Origin: an uncultured Thermodesulfobacterium sp.
Lineage (GTDB): Bacteria > Desulfobacterota > Thermodesulfobacteria > Thermodesulfobacteriales > Thermodesulfobacteriaceae
Direction: 5' to 3'
Assembly: GCA_938091335.1 (NCBI GenBank)
Contig: CALLJG010000001.1
Coordinates: 62,001 to 126,000 of the forward strand
Length of the DNA stretch: 64,000 nt
Positions 14,255 to 24,581 of this stretch are shown in pieces. The first letter of the stretch is position 1. Each line of letters begins with the position of its first letter. The position numbers and the translations under genes are program-made. Below the pieces are notes generated by a model. That model did not search any database. It was not told the origin of the DNA and saw only the letters and a program-made list of their open reading frames with translations.

Positions 14255-15745
14255 TTATATAAATTCTTTTACAGTTTCTAAAGCTTTAAATATGGCTTTA
14301 GCTTTATTTATAGTTTCTTCATACTCCTTTTCTGGATCTGAATCAGCCACAATCCCTGCTCCTGCTTGAATATATAATTTTTTACCCTTTTGAAAAAGAG
14401 TCCTTATAGTTATACAAAAATCCATATTTTTAGAAAAATCAAAATATCCAACAGCTCCAGCATAAGGTCCTCTTGCACATTTTTCTAATTCTGTAATAAT
14501 TTCCATTGCACGAATCTTAGGAGCACCTGAAACTGTACCTGCTGGAAAAGCAGCAGAAAAAGCAGAAAACATATCTACATCTTTTTTAGCCTTACCTCTA
14601 ACTCCAGAAACTAAGTGCATTACATGTGAATACTTTTCAATTACCATAAATTCATAAACCTCAACTGTACCTGCTTCACAAACCTTGCCAAGATCGTTTC
14701 TCCCAAGATCAACTAACATTATATGTTCTGCTAATTCTTTTTCATCTTTTTTTAACTCTTCTTCAAGTTCCTTATCCTCTTTCTCAGTTTTTCCTCTTTT
14801 TCTTGTACCTGCAATGGGTCTTGTCTCAATTATATCCTTTTCCATTCTTATCAAAATTTCAGGAGAAGAGCCAATTAAAATTTCATCTCCTAAATTTAAA
14901 AAAAATAAATATGGTGAGGGATTAACTTTTCTTAAAGCTCTATATATAAGGAAAGGAGAAATTTTTGTCTCAAGAGAAAATCTTTGCGAAAGTACAACCT
15001 GAATAACATCTCCGTTTTCTATATACTTTTTAGCTTTTTTTACCATAGAAATAAAGTCTTTTTTCGAAATTTCTGGAGTAAATTTGAATCTAATGTCTTT
15101 TTGGAAATTATTTTCTAAAGGTTTTACTTGATATATCTGATTTTTTAAATTAACCAAAGCTTCAACTGAATTTTCATATAAAGTAGATGAATTTTTTTTA
15201 TTATTCTTCCAAACATTACAAATGAGTTTTAAAGTATGTTTAAATCTATCATAAGCTAATAAAATAGTAGGAAACATAAAATGTAAATCACTGAATCCCA
15301 AAGTGTCTTTTCCCTGAGGTATTTCTTCAAAAAATCTTACACTTTCATAACTTACAAATCCTACAGCCCCTCCTGAAAATCTTGGAAGTCCTTCTAAGAT
15401 TGGTGTTTTAAAAAGATTTATTAACTTTTTGAGTTCTAAAAAAGCATTTTCACTAACTATCTCTCTTTTTTTAAATCCTTCCCCATTTTTTTCAAAAATA
15501 ATTATATTTTTATTTTTACTTTTGAAAATTAAAAAAGGGTTTATACCTATAAAACTATACCTTGCCCATTTTTCAGCACCCTCTACACTTTCTAATAAAA
15601 AACCATAATCCCCATGAAAAACCTTATAGAATAACGAAATAGGAGTATCTAAATCACAAGGAAGCTCAAGGAAAATGGGAACAATGTTATATCTTTTAAT
15701 TAAGTCCAAAAATTCTTTTTTAGAAGGACGAATATTATAGTTCAT
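14255..15745 (-). CDS. trpE: Anthranilate synthase component I
   Basis: SQRFSLET, SSPEILIR, RPIAGTRKRG, LVDLGRNDLGKV, FPAGTVSGAPKIRAMEII. Confidence 0.93.
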   Translation of the reverse strand: MNYNIRPSKKEFLDLIKRYNIVPIFLELPCDLDTPISLFYKVFHGDYGFLLESVEGAEKWARYSFIGINPFLIFKSKNKNIIIFEKNGEGFKKREIVSENAFLELKKLINLFKTPILEGLPRFSGGAVGFVSYESVRFFEEIPQGKDTLGFSDLHFMFPTILLAYDRFKHTLKLICNVWKNNKKNSSTLYENSVEALVNLKNQIYQVKPLENNFQKDIRFKFTPEISKKDFISMVKKAKKYIENGDVIQVVLSQRFSLETKISPFLIYRALRKVNPSPYLFFLNLGDEILIGSSPEILIRMEKDIIETRPIAGTRKRGKTEKEDKELEEELKKDEKELAEHIMLVDLGRNDLGKVCEAGTVEVYEFMVIEKYSHVMHLVSGVRGKAKKDVDMFSAFSAAFPAGTVSGAPKIRAMEIITELEKCARGPYAGAVGYFDFSKNMDFCITIRTLFQKGKKLYIQAGAGIVADSDPEKEYEETINKAKAIFKALETVKEFI

Positions 15746-17033
15746 TTTTTATTTTATTATATATTTTATAAGAAAGAGTCTCTAAATTTTCAAATTTTAT
15801 TTCTTCCTGCACTCCCTTTTTCATATCTTTTAACAAAGCCTTTTTTTCTTTCCACTCTTTTTCTCCTAAAATAAGCACAAATTTAGCTAAAAGTTTATCT
15901 GCATTTCTAAGCTGAGCTTTTAAAGATTTTTTTTCATAATTAATTTCACATTTTAAACCATATTTCCTTAAAAATTGAGCAATTTGGAAACCTTTTATTA
16001 ATAATTCATCTTCGAGAACAATCAAAAATATATCCGGAAATAATTCTTGTAAAAATTTCTCTTTTTTGTCTCCAAAAATAGAAATTGCCCATCTCTCAAC
16101 TCCTATAGCAAAACCTATAGCTGGTAAATAATCTCCTCCTAATTCTTTTAAAAGATAATCATATCTTCCTCCTGCTGCTACTGTATCTTGAGCTCCTAAT
16201 CCTTTAGCTTTAATCTCAAATATAGTTCTTATATAATAGTCAAGACCTCTTACTAGTCTTGGATTTTCTACATATTTAATTCCTATAGAATTGAAAATTT
16301 CTTTTAGTTTTTCAAAATGGATCTTACATTCTTTACAAAGGTATTCAGTAATTATTGGTGTTTTAGCTATTACATCATTACAAGTTTTTATTTTACAATC
16401 AAGAACTCTTAAGGGGTTTTTTTCTAATCTTTCTTGACAAGTGTGACAAAGTTTGTCTTTATTTTCTTTTAAAAATTTTACTAGTTCTTTTTTATATTCA
16501 GCTCTACATTTTAAACATCCTAAGGAATTTATCTCTAAAGTATAGATTTCGGAATAATTTTTTAGATTAAATGGAGCTTTTAAAATTTCAAAAGCCAAAT
16601 ATATAGTCTCAGCTTCCAAATATGGATTAAGTTCACCAAATAATTCCACATCAATCTGATAAAATTCACGAAGTCTTCCTTTTTGAGGTCTTTCATGTCT
16701 AAACATGGGTCCGGTAGTAAAAAATTTAAGTGGTTTAGGATTAACAAAAAGTCCCTTCTCTATAATCATTCTACAAATTCCAGCTGTAGCTTCAGGTCTA
16801 AGAGTTACAAATTCTTTATTACGGTCTTGAAATGTATAAGTTTCTTTTTGAACAATATCCGTAAATTCACCTATAGATCTTACAAATAGTTCTGTTTTTT
16901 CAAGGATAGGAATCTTAATCTCTTTATAATTATAAGTCAACAAAATAGACCTAGCTAAATTTATAAGATATTGATATTTAATGAAATCTTCAGGAAGCCA
17001 ATCTTTAAATCCTCTAACAGACTGAATATTCAT
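15735..17033 (-). CDS. hisS: Histidyl-tRNA synthetase (start reset to MNIQSVRGFKDW)
   Basis: RGFKDWLPED, TLRPEATAGI, FRHERPQKGRLREFYQ, VRGLDYY, AAGGRYDYL. Confidence 0.95.
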   Translation of the reverse strand: MNIQSVRGFKDWLPEDFIKYQYLINLARSILLTYNYKEIKIPILEKTELFVRSIGEFTDIVQKETYTFQDRNKEFVTLRPEATAGICRMIIEKGLFVNPKPLKFFTTGPMFRHERPQKGRLREFYQIDVELFGELNPYLEAETIYLAFEILKAPFNLKNYSEIYTLEINSLGCLKCRAEYKKELVKFLKENKDKLCHTCQERLEKNPLRVLDCKIKTCNDVIAKTPIITEYLCKECKIHFEKLKEIFNSIGIKYVENPRLVRGLDYYIRTIFEIKAKGLGAQDTVAAGGRYDYLLKELGGDYLPAIGFAIGVERWAISIFGDKKEKFLQELFPDIFLIVLEDELLIKGFQIAQFLRKYGLKCEINYEKKSLKAQLRNADKLLAKFVLILGEKEWKEKKALLKDMKKGVQEEIKFENLETLSYKIYNKIKNEL

Positions 17034-18733
17034 CAAAATTCTACCCCCCAACTTTTTGGCAAAACTATTCCTCCTAATGGCACATATACATTTTTAAAAC
17101 CCTCAGCATCAAGCCATCTTGCCACTTCATAAGCCCTTGCTCCTACACTACAAATTACTATTAAATCCTTATTTTTAGGTAAGTTTCTGATTTGAGTTCT
17201 AGCTACTTCATAAGGAATATTTATCCAATTAGAATATTTTTCTGTTAGTTCTTTTGCTTCATTAGGATTTCTAACATCTATTATAATTATATTTTTATCA
17301 TTATTTTTTAATTTTTCTATTACTTCATCCCAACTAATAGGTTTAAATCTATTGTATTTTATATTTTCAGCAATATGGGCAGTATTATGAATAGGATCTA
17401 ACGCAGTATTAAAGGGTGGAGAATACGCAAGTTCTAATGAAACTAAATCTTCTATTTGAGGTTTAAAAGGTAAAATACTTGAAATAGCATGAATTCTTGC
17501 AAGAGTTCCATCTGTATAGGGTCCAACTGTTTGAAACCCTAAAACTTTACTTGTTCTTAAATCAAAAACTAAAGCATAATAAGAACATCCTATGGAAAAA
17601 AAATGAGCTCTTTCATGTTGAATATTTAAAGCATAGGTTGCAGATTCAAATCCTTCTAAACGAGAACTTTCTAAATTTAAACCACATCCCCCTATAGCCA
17701 TATCAAAACATTTAAGAATAAATGCCCCTACTGTGCCTTTAAAAGTAGCATATCCTCCAGCAATATTAGTTGCAATTACCCTTCCTTGTCTGTTTGCCAA
17801 TGACCCCATTGGCATTACCACACCTTTTCCAGTAACTAAATGTTTTATTTCTACACAATCTCCTCCTGCATAGATATCTGGATCAGAAGATTGCATTCTC
17901 TCATTTACCACTATTCCTCCTGTTATAGGAGATACCAATATCCCTGCTTTTTTAGCAATTTCAGTATTTGGCTGAACTCCAGTAGCAAGAAGCACTAAAT
18001 CTGCAGGATAAAATTTATCCTCAGTTTGAACTCCTATTACTTTTCCATTTTTGCCTTTAATTTCTTTAATTCTTGCATTTAGAATTATATTAACCCCCTT
18101 TTTTTTGAGGTGATTTTCCACTATACGAGAAAGGGGAGGATCTATAAACCTTGGCAAAACTTGCGGGAAATATTCTAAAAGTGTAACAGGTAATCCCCAT
18201 GATTCTCCAAAAGCTTCTACTACTTCAAGTCCTATAAATCCTGCTCCTATAACCAGAGGTTTTTCCACTTTCCCACTTATCAGCCGTTCTTTAATTTTTA
18301 TAGCATCATGTAAATTTGATAAAGTAAAAACACCATCTAAATCACATCCTGAAATAGGTGGAATTTTAGGTATACTTCCAACTGCTAATACAAGTTTATC
18401 ATAAGAGATTTTTTCTATTTTGTTATTTTCTAAGTATCTTATTTTTACTACCTTATTTTTTCTATCAATTTCTTCTGCCAGAGTCCTAATTAAGACATTG
18501 ATACCTTTAACTTCTTTAAAGAATCTATCATCCCTTAAAACATGAAAAGCTGTTCTTCTTAATTCATCTATGTGAGAAACATCTCCTGTAAGATAATAGG
18601 GCATACCACAACCGCCATAGGAAATATAATTATCTTTATCAATTAAAATAATTTCTGCATCAGGTCTTAATCTTTTAAGCCTACAAGCTACTTTGGTTCC
18701 ACAAGCTACTGCTCCGATAATTACTACTCTCAT
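17033..18733 (-). CDS. FAD-dependent pyridine nucleotide-disulfide oxidoreductase with C-terminal rhodanese domain (CoA-disulfide reductase-like)
   Basis: SYGGCGMPYYLTGDV active-site Cys region, GAGFIGLEVVEA, GGDCVE; C-terminal IDVRNPNEA...ICSVGARAYEVARWL rhodanese loop. Confidence 0.9.
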   Translation of the reverse strand: MRVVIIGAVACGTKVACRLKRLRPDAEIILIDKDNYISYGGCGMPYYLTGDVSHIDELRRTAFHVLRDDRFFKEVKGINVLIRTLAEEIDRKNKVVKIRYLENNKIEKISYDKLVLAVGSIPKIPPISGCDLDGVFTLSNLHDAIKIKERLISGKVEKPLVIGAGFIGLEVVEAFGESWGLPVTLLEYFPQVLPRFIDPPLSRIVENHLKKKGVNIILNARIKEIKGKNGKVIGVQTEDKFYPADLVLLATGVQPNTEIAKKAGILVSPITGGIVVNERMQSSDPDIYAGGDCVEIKHLVTGKGVVMPMGSLANRQGRVIATNIAGGYATFKGTVGAFILKCFDMAIGGCGLNLESSRLEGFESATYALNIQHERAHFFSIGCSYYALVFDLRTSKVLGFQTVGPYTDGTLARIHAISSILPFKPQIEDLVSLELAYSPPFNTALDPIHNTAHIAENIKYNRFKPISWDEVIEKLKNNDKNIIIIDVRNPNEAKELTEKYSNWINIPYEVARTQIRNLPKNKDLIVICSVGARAYEVARWLDAEGFKNVYVPLGGIVLPKSWGVEF

Positions 18734-18766
18734 TTTTAAGATACCCTCCTTTTAAAAAATTGAAAT

Positions 18767-20788
18767 TTACCACAAAAAATTGAAATTTATAAATGAGACA
18801 ATCCAGGCAAGAAAAAAACTATAAATTAAAAATCCTAAGGAATATGCCCATCTTCCTTCTTTAGCCATTACCACAACTACAGCTAAGCATGAATTATAAA
18901 TCAAAACAAATAATAAAAAGGATAAAGCTTGTTTTTCATTTAAAAGAGTTTTTATTCCTTTCTTTATTCCATTTAATTCTTTTTCTATTTTTAGAGTTTT
19001 AGGAAAAGGATAAATTAAAGACAAAAAACTCTCTTTTAAGGCAAGACCTAATTTTATACTCTGGTCTTTAAGAGCCGAAGCAAAATCTAATTGCATACCG
19101 ACACTTTCCCCTTTTTCCTGAGCTATTATGATCCCCATATTACTTATAATTGCCTCTCTAGCTAAAAAACCCGAAAGTAAGGAGGTAGTGATCCTCCAAT
19201 CTCCAAGCCCTATTGGTTCAAAAATAGGGCTCAATTTTTTCCCTATGCGTGCCATATAACTATTTTCTATATTTTTTTCTCCTGGAGGTAAATTAAGAAA
19301 TAGCCATATAATTAGAGAAATTAAAAAAATTATTGTTCCAGCTCTGTAAATAAATATTTTTAAATAACTACTAACTAAATTTAAAACATATCGAAATGAT
19401 GGAACACGGTAAGGGGGAAGATCCATCACAAAATGAGAAAGTTCTTTTTTTAATAAACTTTTTCTTAAAATTAAACTAGTCAAAATCGAAAAAAAAATAC
19501 CTATTAAATAAAGAGAAAGAATTACAAAAACAGGGTTTTTAAAGAAAATCAAGGCAATAAAAGAAAAAACTATTAACCTTGCTGGGCAAGAAATAAATGG
19601 GATCATACACATTACTAATAATTTATCTTTTGTGTCTTGAAAAATTTTGGTGAGTAAAATAGCTGGAACATTACACCCTAAACTTATTAATAAAGGAATA
19701 ACACTTTGTCCATGAAGTCCAATTTTATGAGTAAATCTATCCATTAAAAAGGCAACTCTTGGAAGATATCCAGAGGTTTCAAGAAAAGTTAAAATTAAAT
19801 ACATAACAAATATTAAAGGAAGAAAGGTTAACACTGTTCCTATTCCTCCAATTATTCCTTCAGAGAAAAACTTCCCCAAAAACTGCGGAACTTTTATATT
19901 ATTTAAGGCTAAAAGAACTATAGGAGTTAAAAAATTTTGCATAAATTGCTCCATCCATGCAATTAATGGAGCAGAAAAATCAAAAGATATTTTTAAAAAA
20001 AGATACATTATTATAAAAAAAAATATATTTCCTAAAAAGGGATGTAATAAAAAAGTATCCAAAGTTTCTGTAAGAGTTTTTTTATGAAGAAGTTTTTTGC
20101 GAATTACTTCTCTAATTAAGCCTTGAGAAAAATTTAGCCTTTTTTGTTTGATCAATTCATACAATTCAGGGTTTTGTTCAATTAATTTTTCCAAAGCTAA
20201 CCATCGAGGAAAGGTTTTATCTTTAATATTTTCTTCAATGAAAGGTGAATAAATTATTTTAACTGGAACTTTGTTTTTTTCATAAGTTTCAACTATGATG
20301 GGAAGAATATTAAGAACTCCTTCTCCTGTTCTTCCATTAGTTTTGACAATTTTAATATTAATTAACTCAGAAAGTCTTTTTTCATCAACTTCTATACCTA
20401 GTTCATTTGCTTCATCTATCATATTCAAAACTAAAATCATGGGCTTACCTATGTCTAAAAGCTGACAAGTAAGATACAAATCTCTTTCTATTCTGGGAGT
20501 TTCAATAATATTAAGAATTACATCATAATCTTCATATAATAAATAATTTAAGGCTATTTTTTCATCCTCAGATAAAACTTCCTCAAGTGTGTAAATACCC
20601 GGAAGATCTATAAAAAGAATTTCATAATTTTGAAAATTTATACATCCCTCTTTCTTTTCCACAGTTACACCTGGCCAGTTACCAATTTTTAAATTTTCTC
20701 CTACTAAATAATTAAGAATAGTGGTTTTACCTACATTAGGATTTCCTACCAAAATTACTCTAATTTTTTTATTTTCACCCTTTTTCAT
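18767..20788 (-). CDS. feoB: Ferrous iron transport protein B
   Basis: GNPNVGKTTILNYL G1 motif, NWPGVTVEKKEG, DLPGIYTL, NMIDEA; GCNVPAIL and multiple TM segments. Confidence 0.95.
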   Translation of the reverse strand: MKKGENKKIRVILVGNPNVGKTTILNYLVGENLKIGNWPGVTVEKKEGCINFQNYEILFIDLPGIYTLEEVLSEDEKIALNYLLYEDYDVILNIIETPRIERDLYLTCQLLDIGKPMILVLNMIDEANELGIEVDEKRLSELINIKIVKTNGRTGEGVLNILPIIVETYEKNKVPVKIIYSPFIEENIKDKTFPRWLALEKLIEQNPELYELIKQKRLNFSQGLIREVIRKKLLHKKTLTETLDTFLLHPFLGNIFFFIIMYLFLKISFDFSAPLIAWMEQFMQNFLTPIVLLALNNIKVPQFLGKFFSEGIIGGIGTVLTFLPLIFVMYLILTFLETSGYLPRVAFLMDRFTHKIGLHGQSVIPLLISLGCNVPAILLTKIFQDTKDKLLVMCMIPFISCPARLIVFSFIALIFFKNPVFVILSLYLIGIFFSILTSLILRKSLLKKELSHFVMDLPPYRVPSFRYVLNLVSSYLKIFIYRAGTIIFLISLIIWLFLNLPPGEKNIENSYMARIGKKLSPIFEPIGLGDWRITTSLLSGFLAREAIISNMGIIIAQEKGESVGMQLDFASALKDQSIKLGLALKESFLSLIYPFPKTLKIEKELNGIKKGIKTLLNEKQALSFLLFVLIYNSCLAVVVVMAKEGRWAYSLGFLIYSFFLAWIVSFINFNFLW

Positions 20789-20793
20789 ATCTT

Positions 20794-21906
20794 TTAATCT
20801 ATCTTTTTAAGCTCCAAATCTATTTCTGAATAAATTTCCCCTTTTCTTTTCTCAACTATAACTATATTTTCAAGTCTTATCCCAAATTTATTTGGGAAAT
20901 ATATACCTGGTTCTATAGTAAACACCATACCGTCTTTTATAATTTCCTTTTGCTTTTTCCTTATATCTTTTTTATAAAAGATTTTTGGCGGTTCATGTAC
21001 TTCTATTCCTATTCCATGCCCACCTGCATGAATATAAAATTTATCAAGCCCTTTTTTATAAAAATATTCTCTTATGGCTTTATCTATTTCAAAAATATAA
21101 GTTCCTTCTTTAACCTTTTCAAATCCTTTATACCAGGCGTTTTTTACTACTTCATAAATTTTTTTGAATTCTGATGAAGGAGTCCCTATATATAGGGTTC
21201 TTGTAAAATCTGTACAATATCCCTTCCAAATTATACCTATATCTATTAAAAGAGGGGAATTTTTTTTTATCTTAGTTTTTGAACTCTCCCAATGAGGAAT
21301 GGAAGAATTTTTACCTGTAGCTATAATAGCTGGAAAACTTTCTCCATATCCACCTATTTCAAAGATTTTAGAAACTAAAAACCCTCTCAACCCAAGTTCT
21401 GTAAGTACCGAATTTTTATTAGAAAAAATAGAATCTTCTAATAATTTCAAAATACTTTTATATATTTGATCAGTTTTTCTAATACCTTCTTTTAAAATTT
21501 CTATTTCTTGATTAGTTTTAATCATTCTTAATTCTTTAAGAACTTTGCTAAATCCCTTAAATTTTATATTTCTAATTTTAAGCTTTTCTCTAAATTCACA
21601 AGTTATTCCATCTTTCTCAAATCCTAAAACCTCAATTTTTAATTCCTTTAAAAATTCTTTCAAAAAATAAAAAGTATCATCCTTAATAAGAACAATTTCC
21701 CAATTTTTTAATTCACGTTGAGCTTTTTCAAAATATCTTGAATCTGTTAGAAAATAATTATCTTTTTTAGTAATAATAATAAAAGCATTAGAAGATTTAA
21801 ATTGAGTCAAATAAAAAATATTAGGAACTGAAGTAAAAAGAAAGGCAGATAAATTATTTTTATGTATAAATTCTTTGATCCAATCTAATTTTTTAATAAT
21901 ATTCAT
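20794..21906 (-). CDS. Xaa-Pro peptidase (M24 family)
   Basis: DIGIIWKGYCTDFTRTLYIG, HAGGHGIGIEVHEPP, TIEPGIYFP metal-binding motifs. Confidence 0.92.
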   Translation of the reverse strand: MNIIKKLDWIKEFIHKNNLSAFLFTSVPNIFYLTQFKSSNAFIIITKKDNYFLTDSRYFEKAQRELKNWEIVLIKDDTFYFLKEFLKELKIEVLGFEKDGITCEFREKLKIRNIKFKGFSKVLKELRMIKTNQEIEILKEGIRKTDQIYKSILKLLEDSIFSNKNSVLTELGLRGFLVSKIFEIGGYGESFPAIIATGKNSSIPHWESSKTKIKKNSPLLIDIGIIWKGYCTDFTRTLYIGTPSSEFKKIYEVVKNAWYKGFEKVKEGTYIFEIDKAIREYFYKKGLDKFYIHAGGHGIGIEVHEPPKIFYKKDIRKKQKEIIKDGMVFTIEPGIYFPNKFGIRLENIVIVEKRKGEIYSEIDLELKKID

Positions 21907-21997
21907 ATTTACTTTATTTTATCAAAATTTTTTGATTTTCAATCTAAATCTTAAATTTTATCTCTTGACAAATATTTAGAAGATGTTATTAATTTTT

Positions 21998-22200
21998 GAC
22001 TAATGGGTAAGGGTTATGGAAGAGGGGTGAAAATCCCCCGCTGCCCCGCAGCCGTGACCGGGAACGAAAGTTGCTTGAGCTAAGCTTTGAATAAGCTTAG
22101 CTGACAAGCCACTGGGGTTTAATACCCTGGGAAGGCGCAACGAGTAGGAAGATCCGGAAGCCGGAAGACAGCCCTTTCCCAAAAACCCGAGGGGGTGAAT
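21998..22200 (+). ncRNA. Cobalamin (AdoCbl-type) riboswitch
   Basis: GGGGTGAAAATCCCCCGCTGCCCCGCAGCCGTGACCGGGAA, GACAAGCCACTGGGG, and B12 box AGCCGGAAGACAGCC; upstream of a TonB receptor. Confidence 0.93.
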
Positions 22201-22287
22201 CATGAAAAAATATTATCCTCTTTCTTAAACTTCTTCTATAACTTTTAAATCTTTTTAAATCCTTTTAAAAATTTAAGGAGGAAGGTT

Positions 22288-24123
22288 ATGTGGAATAAAA
22301 CTTTTTATATTGTTTTTTTTCTTATAAGTTTATTTTCTTTAGGATTATGTGAAGAAAAACCTGAAGAGTTACCTGAAATAGTAGTAACTGCAAATAGAAT
22401 ACCAGAATATTTAGAAGAAACAACTGCTAAAACTGTTCTCATTCCTTATGAAGAAATTCAGAAAACAAATGTTATTTTAATATCAGATTTATTAAGAACT
22501 GCTCCAGGAGTTTATGTAACTTCCTTTGGAGGACCTGGAAAGCCAACAGGAATAATTTTAAATAGAAGTATAAGGTCTTCCCATACTTTGGTATTGTTAG
22601 ATGGAATAAAAGTAAATGATCCCACAACAGGTATGTTTGATTTTGGTTCTTTAAATGCTGAAGATGTAGAAAGAATAGAAATTATAGAGGGTCCACAAAG
22701 TACTCTTTATGGATCTGAAGCTATAGGAGGTGTTATAAATATTATAACTAAGAAAGGTAAGGAGAAACCTAAAATTAATCTTTCTTTAGAGTCTGGATCA
22801 TATGGGACTTATAAACCAAATTTTGAAATCTCAGGAGAAATTAAAAATTGGAATTTTAGGTTGAATTCTTCTTATTATAATACTGAGGGATTTTCAGCTT
22901 ATAGAGACGGTAAAGAGAAAGATGGTTTTAAGAATTCTTTCTTATCTGGCAAAACTGGATTAAATATTTTACCCAGCCTTAATATAGAATTCATAGGACG
23001 TTATAATTATGAAAAAACCGAATTTGATTTTCCTTCATCGGATGCAAACAATATCAAAAAAGCAAAAAATTATCTTCTTGCAGGAAACATTAATTTTGAG
23101 ATTTTTAAAAATTGGAAACAATATTTATTATTATCCAAAAACTATTCTCAAAGAAAACACTATTATTATGATTTTGGATTTTCTACTAATTATATTGTTC
23201 AGACTAATGAATTTCATTGGCAAAATGAAGTTTTACCTTTTGAGTTTTATAATCTTATTTTTGGTATAGAGTATAGGAAAGAAAAAGGCAAGTATGAAGG
23301 ATATTATGACAAAGAAAGAGAGAATATGGGATTTTTTATAAATAATAAATTAAATCTTTTTCAAAAGAAATTGATTTTAAATTTTGGTTTAAGGTATGAT
23401 GATTATAAAAAGTTTGGAGAAAAAACCACTTATAGATTAGGATTAAACTATTTAATTCCTCAACTTGATATAAGATTAAAAGCAAACTATGGAACTGGCT
23501 TTATGGTTCCAACATTTGATGACCTTTTTTACCCTGATGAAATTTGGGCTAAAGGGAATCCAAATCTAAAGCCTGAAGAATCAAAAGGTTGGGATATTGG
23601 TATAGAAAAAAGTTTATGGAATAATAAAATTGATTTTTCTTTAATATTTTTTTACCAAAGGTATAAAAATCTTATTGAATGGATTCCAATTAATTGGGTT
23701 TGGCAACCCCAAAACATAGGTTCTGCAATTATTAAAGGATTTGAAAATAATTTAAGTTTTCATTTAGCCCAAAATTTTTCTTTTAAAATAAGCTATAATT
23801 ATTCAGATCCAGAAGATAAAGAGATAAATAAATATCTAAGATATAAGCCTCAACATAAATTGTGTTTTTCTGCAGATTATACTAAAGGTAATTTTTCCTT
23901 CCTTACTCAGTATATTTATACAGGAGAAAGATACGCTGATAAAAAAAACAAAAATAAACTTGAATCTTATTCTTTAATAAATTTGAGTTCAAATTATAAA
24001 CTAAAATCTAATATTGTCTTTTTTGGAAGAATAGAAAATCTTTTAAATACTGATTATGAAGAAGTTAAAAACTATAATACACCTGGAAGATCTATTTATT
24101 TAGGTTTAAAATTAGATTATTAA
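22288..24123 (+). CDS. btuB: TonB-dependent receptor, BtuB-like vitamin B12 transporter
   Basis: Signal peptide, TonB box-like EEIVVTANR-type plug (PEIVVTANRIPE), GPQSTLYGSEAIGGVINIITK, C-terminal barrel strands; preceded by cobalamin riboswitch and AAGGAGG RBS. Confidence 0.9.
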   Translation: MWNKTFYIVFFLISLFSLGLCEEKPEELPEIVVTANRIPEYLEETTAKTVLIPYEEIQKTNVILISDLLRTAPGVYVTSFGGPGKPTGIILNRSIRSSHTLVLLDGIKVNDPTTGMFDFGSLNAEDVERIEIIEGPQSTLYGSEAIGGVINIITKKGKEKPKINLSLESGSYGTYKPNFEISGEIKNWNFRLNSSYYNTEGFSAYRDGKEKDGFKNSFLSGKTGLNILPSLNIEFIGRYNYEKTEFDFPSSDANNIKKAKNYLLAGNINFEIFKNWKQYLLLSKNYSQRKHYYYDFGFSTNYIVQTNEFHWQNEVLPFEFYNLIFGIEYRKEKGKYEGYYDKERENMGFFINNKLNLFQKKLILNFGLRYDDYKKFGEKTTYRLGLNYLIPQLDIRLKANYGTGFMVPTFDDLFYPDEIWAKGNPNLKPEESKGWDIGIEKSLWNNKIDFSLIFFYQRYKNLIEWIPINWVWQPQNIGSAIIKGFENNLSFHLAQNFSFKISYNYSDPEDKEINKYLRYKPQHKLCFSADYTKGNFSFLTQYIYTGERYADKKNKNKLESYSLINLSSNYKLKSNIVFFGRIENLLNTDYEEVKNYNTPGRSIYLGLKLDY

Positions 24124-24140
24124 AATTAGATTATTAAAAA

Positions 24141-24560
24141 ATGAAAATAGGATTTATTTGTACAGAGAATTCTGCAAGAAGTCAAATAGCTGAAGCTTAT
24201 GCTAAATATTTTGCTAAATTATACAAAAAAAATATTGAAGTATATTCAGCTGGAAGCAATCCATCTCCTTATATTCATCCCTTTACTTTAAAAGTACTTG
24301 AAGAAGATGGAATCTTTATACAAGGACAATTTCCTAAATCTTTAGAACAAATACCATATAAAAATTTGGACTTAATTATTACTCTTTGTGAAAAAGCTTC
24401 TCAAAGTTGTCCTTATATAGAGGGTGCAAAATTTGAACACTGGGATTTACCAGATCCTACAAAGGAATCTCATACTGAAAAACAGATTCAATTTTTTAGA
24501 AAAATAAGAGATATAATAAAAAACAAAGTTGAGAAATTGATAAAAACTTTACCAGATTAA
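24141..24560 (+). CDS. Low-molecular-weight protein tyrosine phosphatase/ArsC-like arsenate reductase
   Basis: FICTENSARSQIAEAYA P-loop and DLPDP motif. Confidence 0.88.
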   Translation: MKIGFICTENSARSQIAEAYAKYFAKLYKKNIEVYSAGSNPSPYIHPFTLKVLEEDGIFIQGQFPKSLEQIPYKNLDLIITLCEKASQSCPYIEGAKFEHWDLPDPTKESHTEKQIQFFRKIRDIIKNKVEKLIKTLPD

Positions 24561-24581
24561 GATTTTCCTAAAAAGTCTTTT

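Noticed and set aside
22000-22203. 67-aa minus-strand ORF at 22000-22203
   Set aside because: Overlaps the cobalamin riboswitch; GC-rich structured RNA yields a spurious ORF.
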